Source: Adiantum capillus-veneris
Taxonomy: Eukaryota; Streptophyta; Polypodiopsida; Polypodiales; Pteridaceae
Assembly: GCA_014529385.2 (NCBI GenBank)
Contig: JABFUD020000295.1
Span: 1 to 64,000 of the forward strand
Direction: 5' to 3'
DNA: 64,000 nt
Shown here: one piece after another, positions 42,763 to 55,414 of the stretch
Numbering within the stretch: the stretch's first letter is position 1
How the letters are laid out: each line of letters starts with the position of its first letter
Program-made: the position numbers and the translations under genes
Notes under the pieces: model-generated
Database searches by the model: none
The model's input: only the letters and a program-made list of their open reading frames with translations
What the model was told of the DNA's origin: nothing

Positions 42763-44103
42763 TTATAAGATCGATAGCATAGTTCCATCTATCCCCCAGT
42801 CCTCCTCGACCTTCAATTTGTCTTCCATTCTCTTCCCAATCTGCAGACATTCATAACAATAAGCATCTAATGATTGACAAACCATGATGTATTGAAAATG
42901 TGGTGGAAGGATTCTCACCTTGTGACCTTGTAAACGAAATTGTGCTTGTTGAAGGGCCTCAAAACCCATAATAACCAAATGTTCTCGAACATTACTGAGA
43001 GTCCAATGCTTGTTCACTTGGACTGCCTCCAAAGCATCGTTGGGCATCTTCACTGCAATTTCAAAGCTTGCAATAGCGCCGTCTACACTCTGTAAGGGAG
43101 TCCACACTCCAAGCTTGCACATCCAACGATCATAGTGAAATCGTATGTACAAGGAGGTGCGGGATTTCAAATAGCGCATTCCAATACCTGAAGCTCCAAC
43201 CTTACAACGGTACCGGTCCCCGTTGTGCATGCCCTCCACAAAACCCCAGTCCTCTTCTAAAAGCCTTCCTAATTCCTCGTAATGCGCATCTTTACATACA
43301 AGCATTATGGTAGTCTCCACAAATCCAAACTCTTTAAAAATGTGCACAAAACAATGAATAGGCAAACACCAGCTCAAGCCCACAGACCTAGAAGCTTTAG
43401 AGTATTTCAAAGAGTTTTGGACATCCGTTATCATCTTTTGCTTGAAAGATTCTACCGACAACAAATCTGGGACCGGCCACTCCATACTTAATAAGGAAGT
43501 TACTTTGATGGGTTCAAGCATTCCAAATGCTTGTGTAGAAGTAGGGACAATATAGGAGTGAGAATAGAAGAAAATCCTTCTTTGAACCAGTTTGGTTGGG
43601 CAAAGATGCGGGAACATTATTGCTCCAATATCCGCATGTATAACATTGAATGTGCCGGAGAGACTATGTAGTGGCTGCTCTTTCACCAACGTGGATGGAA
43701 ATATGACTATAAATGCATGACAAATGTTAAGTATGAATCCATAATAACATTACACTGTGATTTCACACCTAGCTTTGTATTCTCAAAACATGTACTTACA
43801 ATGTGTTGGAAATCGAGGTGGTTGTTGCAAGTGCATGGTTGACATTGAGAAAACATGTTGCACAGTGGCTATGGTCCCCTTGTCTTTGCGGTTCTTGAAG
43901 CCAAGGAGCTTTCCTTTCCAATGAAGATCCAAGTTTGCACGATTCTGCACACGATGAGGTCCAACAGCAGATGGTTGCATGTATACCCAAGCACCTTTGG
44001 TGAACTCTTGTGGCACCCACTCATCATCTACACCTCTAGTGTTGTGGCATGCAAGTGCTGTGACCTCATCCTTTGGTCGCCTTTGCGAAGTAGAGTTGGC
44101 CAT
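42763..44103 (-). CDS. gene C, two-exon gene of unknown function, intact frame (copy 2)
   Basis: Exons 44103-43800 and 43706-42763 with the same donor GTAAGT, acceptor TTTATAG and 93 bp intron. The product is 415 residues and differs from copy 1 by one replacement (Thr164 to Met, from GCGTTCC/GCATTCC on the plus strand). No stop or shift in either copy makes it the best candidate for a working non-transposon gene here. Family unknown. Confidence 0.55.
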
Positions 44104-45367
44104 GGTTGAGCAAAGCAAACTAGGAGGAGGAGAAGAACCTTGCTTGTTGCTACAATGTAGGTGTGATAAAGTGATATGAGAAAATGGTCAACCCTTGTGG
44201 CAATGGGAGGAGAAGGTGGACAACCCTTGCTTGGTGTGGCACTAGGAGGAGAAGGTGGATAAGCCTTGCGTGGTGTGGCAATGGAAGGTGGTAGGGGAGG
44301 AGAGAGGAGCTTCCTTGCTGCAGCAATGGAGATGGTGTAAAAAGAGAGAGTGTTGGAGTAGAGGATGAGTGTGATGGTTGCAATCAAGGAGGGGTTGGAA
44401 AAGGGGTTCTAGAGAGAGAAAATCCCTTTTTGCCTAATAACTAATTTTGGGAGAGCTCTGGATAGCAAAAGAAGATTTTTTAAAAGTTTTTTAAAAATTT
44501 TGAATTTTAGGGTTTTTGGATGCACGTTTTGACTTTTTGAGATCAAAAAATGCTTTTTTGACCATAAAATAGTTTTAGGGGGGTTTTCAGAAGATGAAAT
44601 TTGAGTTTTGAAATTTTTGAAAAATTTCAAATTTTTGGGATTTTTTCAAAAGCGGATCAAAAAGGAGGGAAGTTGGAGGTTCCATATGGCCCACCCCCCC
44701 ACCCCACCTTCTCACTAGGTAAGAGCCCATTTAAAAAGTGTAAGACTACTTTGTCCCCCTACATTTTTGAGGGCATAGAGTGTGTCCACCACCCTCTTCT
44801 CATTGGCTGGCCTCTAATTAACCTTAATCCCAAAGGGCCCCTAGAGGGTTCATATTTTTCCTAATGTAAGACAGTGTGTGTGTGTTTTGGCAATGTTTAG
44901 CAATCACTAAGCATTGAGTGAGTTTTGTACAAGTTCTAAGATAGCATCATAACGAACCATCTCCATTTGCAAGTCACAAATAAGGTATTATGCAAGATCC
45001 TTTCCTCTCTCTCTTCCCTTTGCTCTAGCTCTCTCTGGTCCATTTTGTGTGTGTCTTGGTGTGAGGTTGCTTGTGTGTGTTGTGTGGTGCATCTTCTTGG
45101 TTGTACCAAAATCTCTCTTGCGTCCTAGTTCGCATACCATAACTAGGTGGTGCCCCTATCTTGTTTGGGTTTGGCTGTGGGTTTGTTGTTGTGTTGTGCT
45201 TGTGGTTGCCCCAGCCCCATTTGAGCAGCACGACAGCCTTGAGGGGTGTTTAGAGGTCGCCTCTCTTGTTGCCCGCCCTGGACCGCCTCAATTTTGGTGC
45301 CCCCACTGAGGACAGGCTTGTGTATGTTTTGTGAAGGCTCAACCTTTAGCATAATCAAGTAGCTTGC

Positions 45368-45580
45368 ATGAATCACGGGAATTTGTATGATCCCTTTATT
45401 CCCATTGCAAGGCAAAAGGTACACATAATTGTTAGTACTAAGTTGCAATTTCAGCGAGTAATTCGTAGAATTTTAGGTCCTCTTAGGTTGGTAGAGATAA
45501 ACGCATCAGTAAATCCTTTTATTTTGCCTCTCATTAGGTACGACCTTAGTTTGGACGTCTATATTTTTGTTTTGTTTTAA
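45368..45580 (+). CDS. small leader ORF A1, second copy
   Basis: Identical in protein to 8108-8320; see there for family and motif. Confidence 0.6.
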   Translation: MNHGNLYDPFIPIARQKVHIIVSTKLQFQRVIRRILGPLRLVEINASVNPFILPLIRYDLSLDVYIFVLF

Positions 45581-45601
45581 GAATTAGGTCATGCATAGAC
45601 C

Positions 45602-45820
45602 ATGGATAATGGCCCAGGAATACAGGTTTTTCCCTTTCATTTCACTCCACACATTAGAGTAAACATTGCAATTAGTAGAAAAATCCATTTTCAACAACGT
45701 ATGGTATTCATGTTTGGTGCCCAAAGAGTAGGAGAAATTCTCGCGTCACCAAACCCTGTCATTCTACCTCTTATTGATTATCATAGGTCATTTGATGTGA
45801 ATATTTTTATTTTGTTGTAG
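45602..45820 (+). CDS. small leader ORF A2, second copy
   Basis: Identical in protein to 8342-8560, in tandem with A1. Confidence 0.65.
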   Translation: MDNGPGIQVFPFHFTPHIRVNIAISRKIHFQQRMVFMFGAQRVGEILASPNPVILPLIDYHRSFDVNIFILL

Positions 45821-45905
45821 AATAGATTGCAATTTAGAAAATATTATTGTGTAAATCTTTTAAAGAAAGAAAAAACAAAAAACGCATCACTTTGAAATCA
45901 ATTCA

Positions 45906-47170
45906 ATGGAGAGCCAACGCCAAATGTCTGGATATCCTCTTTTCTTTGGAGAGCCTGGAGAGGATGCATAATTATTCCTAGCGAATTTCAAGATGTCTTG
46001 CCGTATCAAGAGGATAGTAACTGATCAAGAACGTGTAGAAATGTTTGAGGTGGTCCTTAGGAAAGATGCTAGCACTTGATTTGACTCTTTGCCTGAGGAA
46101 GTTAAAGGGAATTACACGAAAGTTTTGAATTGTTTCAAGAAATACTTCTTTGATCCCCAAAACACTCAGAAATTATGGCAAGACATTGTTTCTCATAAGC
46201 AAAAAGACTTAGATGACTACTACTTGTACAAGCAAGAGTACCTACGTCTTTGGGCTCTATGGATACGAAATGTTGCTAACCCTGGTGATGGTGCAGAATT
46301 TCTAAAGAAGGAGAGGTTCATAGCCGGACTCTTTCCTGACCTCAAGGTAAAAGTTGAGGCGGGTGCACCTGCTACCTTTGATGCAGCTGAAACTAGGGCT
46401 GCTGAGAAATATAGGAAACTCAAGTGCTTAAGGGGGAGGTTCCAATAGAAGGTCTTAGACCCAAAGGTAAGTCACAAGCATCAACATCTAAGGAGCTTCC
46501 TGAGGTAACGACGGAAGTGATTGAGAAGTTAAATGAATGTTTAAGCAGATTGTCAATTCACCTTGCACAAGCTGTAGGTCCAAAGGGACAAGCAAAAAAG
46601 TCTGAAGAGCGAGACCCACGACCTAGGAGAGTCTTGCAATGTTGGAATTGCGGTGAGTCTAGACATGGGATGTATAATTGTCCTTGGCCCCGTGGGGAGC
46701 CAGGGAGATCTAACTTGAATTACCCACTGATGAATGCAGGTGAAGGAACTAGTCAGCAACCACGGCTTATACAAAGGCCAAATGGAGCAAGACCACCTCC
46801 ACAAGGAGTGGAAGGAGTTCCACCTTTTCCAGACCCAAACGTGCATGTGGTAGAGGTGACAAATTCAAGAGAGGTTGACATGGAAGCAAATGGCATTAAG
46901 CGTGGCCGAGGGAAAGGTAAGGAGAAAGAAGGAGTTACATCACAAAGTGACCATGGACGAGAAAAGAAGGCAAAGGAGACCAAGGAAGCTAAGAGGACTC
47001 GACGTCGTATCAACCTCCAAGACTTTCCTCTTGGACATGGAATGGCTCCATACAACCTGTTGGAAGACATGAGAGGTAAGGGTCCTGATATCTCATGGCC
47101 TCAATTTCTTGCATTATGTCCACAAGTTAGGAGGGATTTAACAAGGCAGTTAGCACTAGGAGAAAGGTAA
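45906..47170 (+). pseudogene. element A gag, broken, second copy
   Basis: Same two early stops and the same frame change as the first copy. Zinc knuckle CWNCGESRHGMYNC at 46640-46681. Confidence 0.75.
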
Positions 47171-50100
47171 AAGAGAGTGTGCCTGTTGTAAAAATTGCAC
47201 AAGCGGAAATGAATGAGGACATTACACCTGTGCTAGATTGTTACATAAAAGGGAGATTGGTTAGGAAAGGTCTAGTGGATGGAGGTGCACAAATTTGCAT
47301 CATGAGAGAGGGACTCATGCAAAAACTAGGCATGCACATCCATGAGACACCTGAAATTAAGGTCAAGATGGAAAACAATAGCAAGGCTAGGTGCATAGGC
47401 ATTTGTAAAAATGTTTTTGTGGAGGCCTTTGGCATTAAGAAGGTAGTGGATTTCTATGTCATGTCTACCAAAGGAAATGGTTACCCATTTATCCTAGGGA
47501 GACCATGGCTAATGAAAATGCGAGCTTTGCAGGATTGGGAGAGTGGAAAGCTAATTTGCAGGAATGACAATCATAAGAAGGTTGTCTTTGACATGAAGGA
47601 GCAACACCAAGAGGAGCTCCATGAAGAATCATCTCAAAGTGAGACGGAAGAAGGTTGGACCGATAACACTTCAGAAGAAGAAAGTAGCGGCAGCATTATT
47701 GAAGAGGAGTCTTCCATCGAAGTCATGGGGGTAAGGTTTAAGCCAACCAACCAAGAGACCTCTTGTCAAGGTTTGGAGGAGGTAGGTTCCCAAGAGAACC
47801 AAAAAGTGGAAGATGAAAGAATGCTAGAAGGTATGCTATCTACAACACTTACAAAGGATGAAAGAGAGGAGTTCAAATGTGTGCTAAGAAAATTTCCTAG
47901 GCTTTTTGCTAAAGACTACACCGATGTGCGTGGAGTAGATGCTGTTCAACACAAAATTGAGTTGAAGACAGAGGCCACACATAAGGCTTAGAAGCTACAA
48001 AGGCTAGGAGTCATCAAGGAGCAGGCTTTACTCAAGGAGGTAAGAAAGCTTCTAGCAGCAGGTTTCATTTATCGAGTGGAGAATTCAGAGTGGGTCTCTC
48101 CCATTGTTGTCACTCCTAAGAAAAATGGAAAGTGGAGGGTGTGTGTGGCTTACCGTCCACTCAATGAGGCAACAAAAAGAGATCACTTTCCCCTCCCATT
48201 TCAGGATGAGATACTAAATGAGGTAGCTGGTCATGAGAAGTACACTGTGTGTGATGGCTACTTAGGCTACTTTCAAATAGGTATCGCATTGGAAGATCAA
48301 TTGAAAACAACCTTTATCACTCCTTGGGGTTGTTATGCTTTTAGAGTCATGCCATTTGGTCTGACAAATGCTCCTGCAACATTCCAACGTTTCATGAACA
48401 TGGTGTTTCAAGCATTCTTTGGAAAGTCAATTAGGGTGTTCATTGATTATTTTTGCATTTATAGCTCAAAATCATTGCATCTACAAAGGGTAGAAGAAGG
48501 TTTAAAGAAGCTCTATGACATGGGAGGTCAACTCAACCCCGACAAGTGCCACATAGGTGAGGATGAAGTGATCTTGCTCGGTCACAAGGTTTCCTATAAA
48601 GGCATTGAGGTGGATCCTTCAAAGTCAAAGGCTCTTATTGAGCTCCCATCACCGAAGAGTCTTAAGGAGGTCATCTCTTTCATTCAGAAGGTGAAGTATA
48701 TGTCACGCTTCATTCACTTAGCCTCGGAGTTGCTTCATCCTTTGCAAAAGTTGACACAACAAGTAGAATTTGCATGGTCTGATGAGCTTGAAGAGTATTT
48801 TTGTAACATTAAAGTCATTTTGTCAGAGCTACCAACACTCATGCTTCCTTGTTGGGAGTACACATTCTTTGTTAGCTCTAGTGTTGGAAGGGAAACAATT
48901 GGTGCTGTGTTGCTACAACAAGATCCCCACAGTACAAGGATGCGACCCATCTACTTTGCTAGTAGGGTCATGAATGCTTCGGAGAGAGACTACACGGAAG
49001 CAGAACTCATGATGCTTTCTCTCATGTTTGCGGTGAGAAAGTTTAGATCCTACCTGCTACCAAAACCTTTTGTAATTCTCACTGCAGAAAATTTATTCCC
49101 TTGGGTGTCATCTCAAATGAATCTTAGTACTAGGATCTCAAAGTGGATTATGGAGTTGCAAGAGTTCCAATACTCTTTCAAGGTAGAAGATAGTGTGCGT
49201 GCACAATTGGTATGGATTCTCACTTATAGGTTACATGAGAAGGAAATTAAGGTGCCTCAAGTAAAGACCCTACCATTGCCACCACCAAAAAGTATTCCCA
49301 ATGCTTTTACCTTGTTCTTTGATGGAGCTTTTTGACGAGCCACATGGAAAGCAGGGGGAGGGCTAGTGTTGCTCAACCCAAGTGGAGAGGTGGTCATGAA
49401 AGAGAAGGTCAATCTACTAGGTTCAACTAGCAACAATGAAGCAGAATACGACACACTACTACATGGTTTGAAGATGTGCATTGGCCAAGGGATAAAACGT
49501 CTCATGGTAAAGGGAGATGCACTTCTCATTGTTAAACAGATTTTAGGCATTTGAGCATGCAAGAATGAAATCTTAAGGACAAAAGTTCATGCCATTCGTA
49601 GGATGTTTAATCAGTTTGAAGAAGTGCAGCTATATCATATTCCGAGGAAACAAAATGAAGATGCCGATTTACTTGCACAACAAGCAGTTACATGTGTTGA
49701 GAGAGAAGTGCAGGTCATCATGGTGGCAGCAGCTGTCAAGCAACCGAGATACCAGGGATTGGAGTCATTGGCTCCCATTATTGGCTACATTTTGGAGGGT
49801 GAGTTTCCACAAGACTTCACGAAGGCTCAGAAGAGGAGACTCATGAAGAATTAAGGCAAGTTTCTATCTCTTCCTAGAAGGCTCCCTCTATCAAAGAGGG
49901 AAGGATCAAGTGTGAAGAAGAGTACCAACTATCGAGGAAATTCCAGCCATTCTAAAAGGTTTGCATGAAGAGGCATGTGGTGGTCATTTTGCCCAAGAAT
50001 CAACTGTGAAGAAGATTTTGCTTGCGGGGTATGTTTGGCCAAGCTTGCATGTGGATGTTCAACATTGGTGTAAAAGCTGTCACAATTGTCAGATAAATGG

Positions 50101-51187
50101 AAATAGAAGGTTGGTGCATGGCCCGAGGAAAATAGTTCTTGCAAATGGACCCTTTGAAAAGTGGGGCATTGATGCTATGGGTCCTCTGCCTAGGACAAAA
50201 AATGGTGGACTCTACATTCTAGTGGCTGTAGACTATATGACTAGGTGGGTGGAAGCTCAAAGTGTGGCAAGAGTGAATGAGAGGACAGTTAGCAAGTTTG
50301 TGTACAATCACATTTGTTGCAGATTTGGCACACCTTTGGAGATTTTTTCTGATAATGATCCAGGGTTTAGGAAGGGCTTGCTCACAGAAGTTTGTGAAGA
50401 GCTTCACATTCTACATCGTCATAGCACACCATACTATCCACAGTCAAATGGTTTGGTGGAGAAGGCTAATGGTGTCATTGCAGGAATCATTAGAAAGATG
50501 GTGCAAAACAAGACAAAATTATGGGATGACTTCTTGGATGGTGCCTTGTGGGCATATCGAACCACATATAGGGAAGCCACGGAGTTCACACCATTTCACT
50601 TGGTCTATGGTCAAGAGGCTTTGCAGCCTATCGCGCTCAACATTCCAACAATGCGACTTCATGGAAAAGGAGCACAAGATGATCAAGAGGTATGGATGGA
50701 TCGACTTCTTACGTTAGTGGAGCTTGAGTGGAAAAGAGAAGCAGCATACGAGTGCTACAAGAGGAAAGCCACACAAGAGAAAGAAACGCACGACAAGAAA
50801 CTGAAGGACAAAGGCATCAAGGAAGGAGAGCTTGTGCTAAGGTATGACAATCGACTTGACAATCGTTTTGATGCCAAGTTTGAAACTAGATGGCAAGGGC
50901 CATACATAGTCAAGAAGGCTTTCGATTCTAATTACTATCAGCTTATGGACTTGAATGGTAAAGAGCACTCCAGGAAGGTAAACGGGTATCGCTTGAAGCC
51001 CTATTTGAGTCGCCTTCTACCAAAGGATCTACCAAAGATCTGTCCAAAGGCCGATGTCTCATGTAAGTATTGTTACATGAAGCATGAGTGTAACTCCAGC
51101 CAAAATTCTGAGGGGCCAAACAATGAAGATCTCGTCGAGGACTCTGACGCACTCTCTTTGGAAAAGATGCTCTATGATGGTACATGA
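47171..51187 (+). pseudogene. element A pol, broken, second copy
   Basis: RT plus first RNase H form one 419-codon frame (48076-49335), since the T run after FIDYF has five T, giving FIDYFCIYSS. The Asp to Tyr change in the RT active site is shared with copy 1. Stops at 47989 (TAG), 49333 and 49552 (TGA), and the frame change before integrase, are also shared. Integrase is open from 49961 to 51187. Confidence 0.8.
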
Positions 51188-51212
51188 ATATACCATCATC
51201 CTGGGGGAAGGG

Positions 51213-52807
51213 CTAATAATAGCCGTTTTTCAGCTCTCCATAATTGCCATACTAAGTTACTCCACCCTACCAAATTCACCCAAACGCTATGGCTATCCCT
51301 ACCATTTCACTGTACATAGGCGTGTGTGAGTTAGGGGGCTTTTCCCATATCTTCTTAAAAACCCTCAGCTAGCTAGTCACTGGGCTAGTTGAGCCAAAAA
51401 AAAAAAGTATATTATGGCCTCTTTGTGTGTAAATATTTCACTGTATATATGGCCTAAATATAGGGATTTTTTATAATTATTTTGGTATTTTATTTAAATA
51501 TTTATACTTAGGTGTGTGTTTTATTAAACCTATGTACACCTTCTTTCATCCTCTTACACCATAATTATATTTTTTGCCAATATGTACATACTCTAACCTC
51601 ATATTTTTTCTTTATACAAATCACTCCCACATTTTCACCCTCACCCTCGTGAAAACAAAAAAATGATTTCTACTCATTGGTCACGTTTATTATATTATTT
51701 ACTTGCATACCTTTTCCTCTTTCACCCAAAATAATTCAAAGAGGGACCATATCATATGATTCCAATATCTTTCCATATCCATAACTCCTCCATATTTTTA
51801 TTATTATTTTTACTCATTATTCTAAATCCATGTGCTCATTGAGCTAAAGTTCATGAATAGTCCATACACTAGTCCCACCATGTATATATTTCTTTATTCA
51901 CCAATAATCCTCCTCCATGCATGTCTCAAGGGAAATTTGGATGCTTTGTAGTATGATATGACAAAGGAGGGGCTCACTCTTGGATGCATTGTACAAATTC
52001 AACAAAGGAGGGGGCCACTGAAGACTTTTTGTGAAGAAAAAACAGGTCTTTTGGTGGGATTTTTAATATCCATCTCCACTCCGAATTTGGAGCAATGATC
52101 AAAAGAGAAAATGTATCCCACGCTCTTAATAATCACCTCAAATTGTTTCATGATTTTTGGAGCTACCAGCGGTGAGATATGATTTTTTGAGTGGACCCCA
52201 ATCTGCCCACTTTTCTCACAAGTAGCCCATAGTCTTCTCTCACCTCTTTCCACACTTCTACACACACACACATTCCTCTTAATCCGTCACTCAAACCTAC
52301 ACCTTCAATGGTTTCCCTCACCTTCTTCACCATTAACCTCCCCACTTACTTCCATAGCTCTCATATGAGCTCCACATGTACATACACCATCTCTATGCCT
52401 CTCTCTATTATCTCCAAAGTACAATTACATCTTAACCCTTATATATATACATAAATTCAGCATGTGTACCATGCTTAACCTCTGCAAATCAAGAGATCTC
52501 ATCAACGGAATTACCATTTTCATCACGATAATCAACTTTGGCGGCGGTGGCATAAAGAAGGGAAGACGAAGAAGAAGATCGATAGTCATTTTGAGAACCT
52601 ACACAAGTAAGTCCAAAACCTCTTTGAGCTTCACCATCACAAGGATTTGCTCACTTCATTCAACCATCTTACTTCAACCATCCACCTCATCCTACCCATT
52701 GTAAATGTAACATTAACTTTCTAGTGATTACTAACGACTAACATACTAACACAAAATAGCATTGACCTAACCATAAAAGACACCTCACCTCAAGACATGT
52801 GTATAGT

Positions 52808-52862
<55 letters not shown>

Positions 52863-53876
52863 CTTACTTTCACCTTATCTACCATCAATAATGCTCTCTT
52901 TTGAGCCCAAACCCATGACTCAAGCAGACAAATAAGGCCCGCAATGTTTTGATATTCAAAAAATCATAATCCTGATTTGTTAGCTTGTAAATTAGGATTT
53001 CCAATAATCTTTATGAGGGGTCTCCAACCTATAAATAGGCCCCTCTCCTTCTTGTAAAACAACCTCCAACATCTCACATAGCACCCCAACACTATATGCG
53101 TGAGGAGAGACTTAGGTGTAGCAACCACTTGTGAGCTTCACTCTTGGTGTGAGAGAAGCCTTCAAGCTACACATTGCAAGTGAGAGAGTGTGAGTTCCAC
53201 AAATCTCAAAACCACTATTGTATATGCTCCTTCATCATCAATAAATTGAGGTTTGGTGCATCAAAGACGTGATTCGACGTTCAAATCTTCATCCTTCCAT
53301 TTGTGCAATACGGTTTGGTGAATTCAAGGTGACTCGTGTATTTTGAGTTTTTATCAGTTGATCTTGATTTTAGAAAGTGTTTTAGTGTGTTTTTCATTGC
53401 TAGTTTTTTATCCATTGTAAGAGGGTATTGTGGTGAGAGGTCTCCCACACCCTAAGACAGTGTGTGTTTGTTTTGGCAATGTTTAGCAATCACTAAGCAT
53501 TGAGTGAGTTTTGTACAAGTTCTGCGATAGCATCATAACGAACCATCTCCATTTGCAAGTCACAAATAAGGTATTACGCAAGATCCTTTACTCTCTCTCT
53601 TCCCTTTGCTCTAGCTCTCTCTTGTCCATTTTGTGTGTGTCTTGGTGTGAGGTTTCTTGTGTGTGTTGTGTGGTGCATCTTCTTGGTTGCACCAAAATCT
53701 CTCTTGCGTTCTAGTTCGCATACCATAACTAGGTGGTGCCCCTATCTTGTTTGGGTTTGGCTGTGGGTTTGTTGTTGTGTTGTGCTTGTGGTTGCCCCAG
53801 CCCCAATTGAGCAGCACGGGAGCCTTGAGGGGTGTTTAGAGGTCGCCTCTCTTGTTGCCCGCCCTGGACCTCCTCA
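51213..53876 (+). repeat. element A 3' LTR, second copy
   Basis: Same CT microsatellite (52810-52858), TATAAATAG (53030-53038) and end CTGGACCTCCTCA. A few substitutions were seen, for example ACTTACTTTC for ACTTAGTTTC just after the microsatellite. Confidence 0.65.
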
Positions 53877-55039
53877 ACGACTACTTCAAACTAGATAAAT
53901 TCATGGCATGCCTGCATCCTAAAGTAAGGGAGAAAGTGGATTTTGAGAGCCCAGAAAACTATAATGGTGCAGTGGCCATCGCAAAGACAAAAAGCAGGAA
54001 AATCAAAAAGAAGATTGAACAAGGCGTGTCGGGTTTTGAAGCGGTGGTCCAACCTCAGGGTGGTCAAAGGGATGTTGTTCATGATGAAAACCAGGCAAAT
54101 TGAGGTGTAGCCGTTGTGCCATAAAATTGGGTGCAAACCGTGCAGGATTTGTCTGAGAAAATGCAAAAATTGCGGCTAAGCGTGATGGATAGAAGTCAAC
54201 CCAGAGGAGCAAGGGGCAGGGCAAGGCCACTGCTTGGCCGGTGTTACAATTGCGGTGAAGAAGGACACTATGCGCCAAATTGCCCTCATCCGCTGAGAGA
54301 CAGAGGCGGTATTTATCCACTGTTTGGCAGAGGTAGAGGTCAAGCACAACTCAATGGCCCAAGAGAGCAGGTGGTCGAGAATCAGGTGTAGCCAGCTCCT
54401 CAGGATGGTGGTGAAGTCCCTAGGGTGAATATCATCGGAGTGGATAGGCAGGATGTTTAAGTTTTGGCCAACAAAAGAGCAAGGAGGGAAAGAGAGACAA
54501 AAGCCGAGCGGGAGACGAGGGCCCGTAAAGGTAAAGAGAAATTGTACAAAGGCAAGGAGCAGCCGCAAACTAGCAAGAAGAGGAGGCGTCGCAAAATCAA
54601 GCAAGCAGACTTTAAGCTAGGGTGCGTCTACCCCGAATATGACTTGGTAAGCGATGTCCAAAATCAAAAGGCTAACATTACCTTTGGTCAATTGTTGGAT
54701 TTAAATCCCAAGCTACGAAGACAGTGGTCTACAAGTGTCAGCACGAGGCTGCCAAAGGCCAAGGGGAATGTGCATGGAATACAAAACATGGCATTGAGAG
54801 TGGGTAACCCGACGGATGTCCTTCCTCTAGTGGATGCGGTCATTGAAAAGAGGATTCAGGTTCAGGCCTATATAGATGGTGGAGCACAAGTTTGCATCAT
54901 GAAGGAAGCTACAATGAAGGAAACAGGGGTCAAAGCAGTAGCTAAATCAAATGTACGCATGAGGATGGCTAACCATATCAAAGCCAGGTGTTTGGGTGTG
55001 GCTCAAGACGTAAGAGTGAAAGTGATGGGCATTGAGTGA
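53877..55039 (+). pseudogene. element B gag and protease, broken, second copy
   Basis: Same four stops as the first copy. Zinc knuckle CYNCGEEGHYAPNC at 54242-54283, protease IDGGAQVCIM. One replacement was seen (ITFGQLL for ITFRQLL). Confidence 0.7.
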
Positions 55040-55414
55040 CTGATCGATTTCTTTGTGATGAAAGCGGGTGACAATGCTTATCCAATCATATTGGGTAGTC
55101 CATGTCTACTTGCAATAGGGGCTAAGCAGGATTGGGGGAGTAGAGTGTTCACCTTGCCTGACAAGGAAAAAGGGAGATAGGTGGTGCTTGATTTAAAGAC
55201 CAAAGAGATCCGTTTTCACCGTGTGGCAGAAAAAGACAAAAATGATACTACAAGCTATGAATATGAGACAGACAGCCTATGATGAGGGCTACACAGATAC
55301 TGAGGAAGAGGAAAGTGAGGATGATGTGCTAAAGATAGATGCCGACTTGTTTGGGTTCACTGTTGAAGGCTCCCATGTAAAAGGAGAGGTGCAACCACAG
55401 GTTGTGGCATAGGT

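Larger units (their letters stand above)
44868..53876 (+). mobile_element. element A, second copy
   Basis: Same truncated 5' LTR (44868-45290), leader ORFs, gag, pol and 3' LTR as 7608-16615. It has the same shared lesions, so they predate the duplication. One T more in the RT gene keeps RT and the first RNase H in one frame here. Confidence 0.85.
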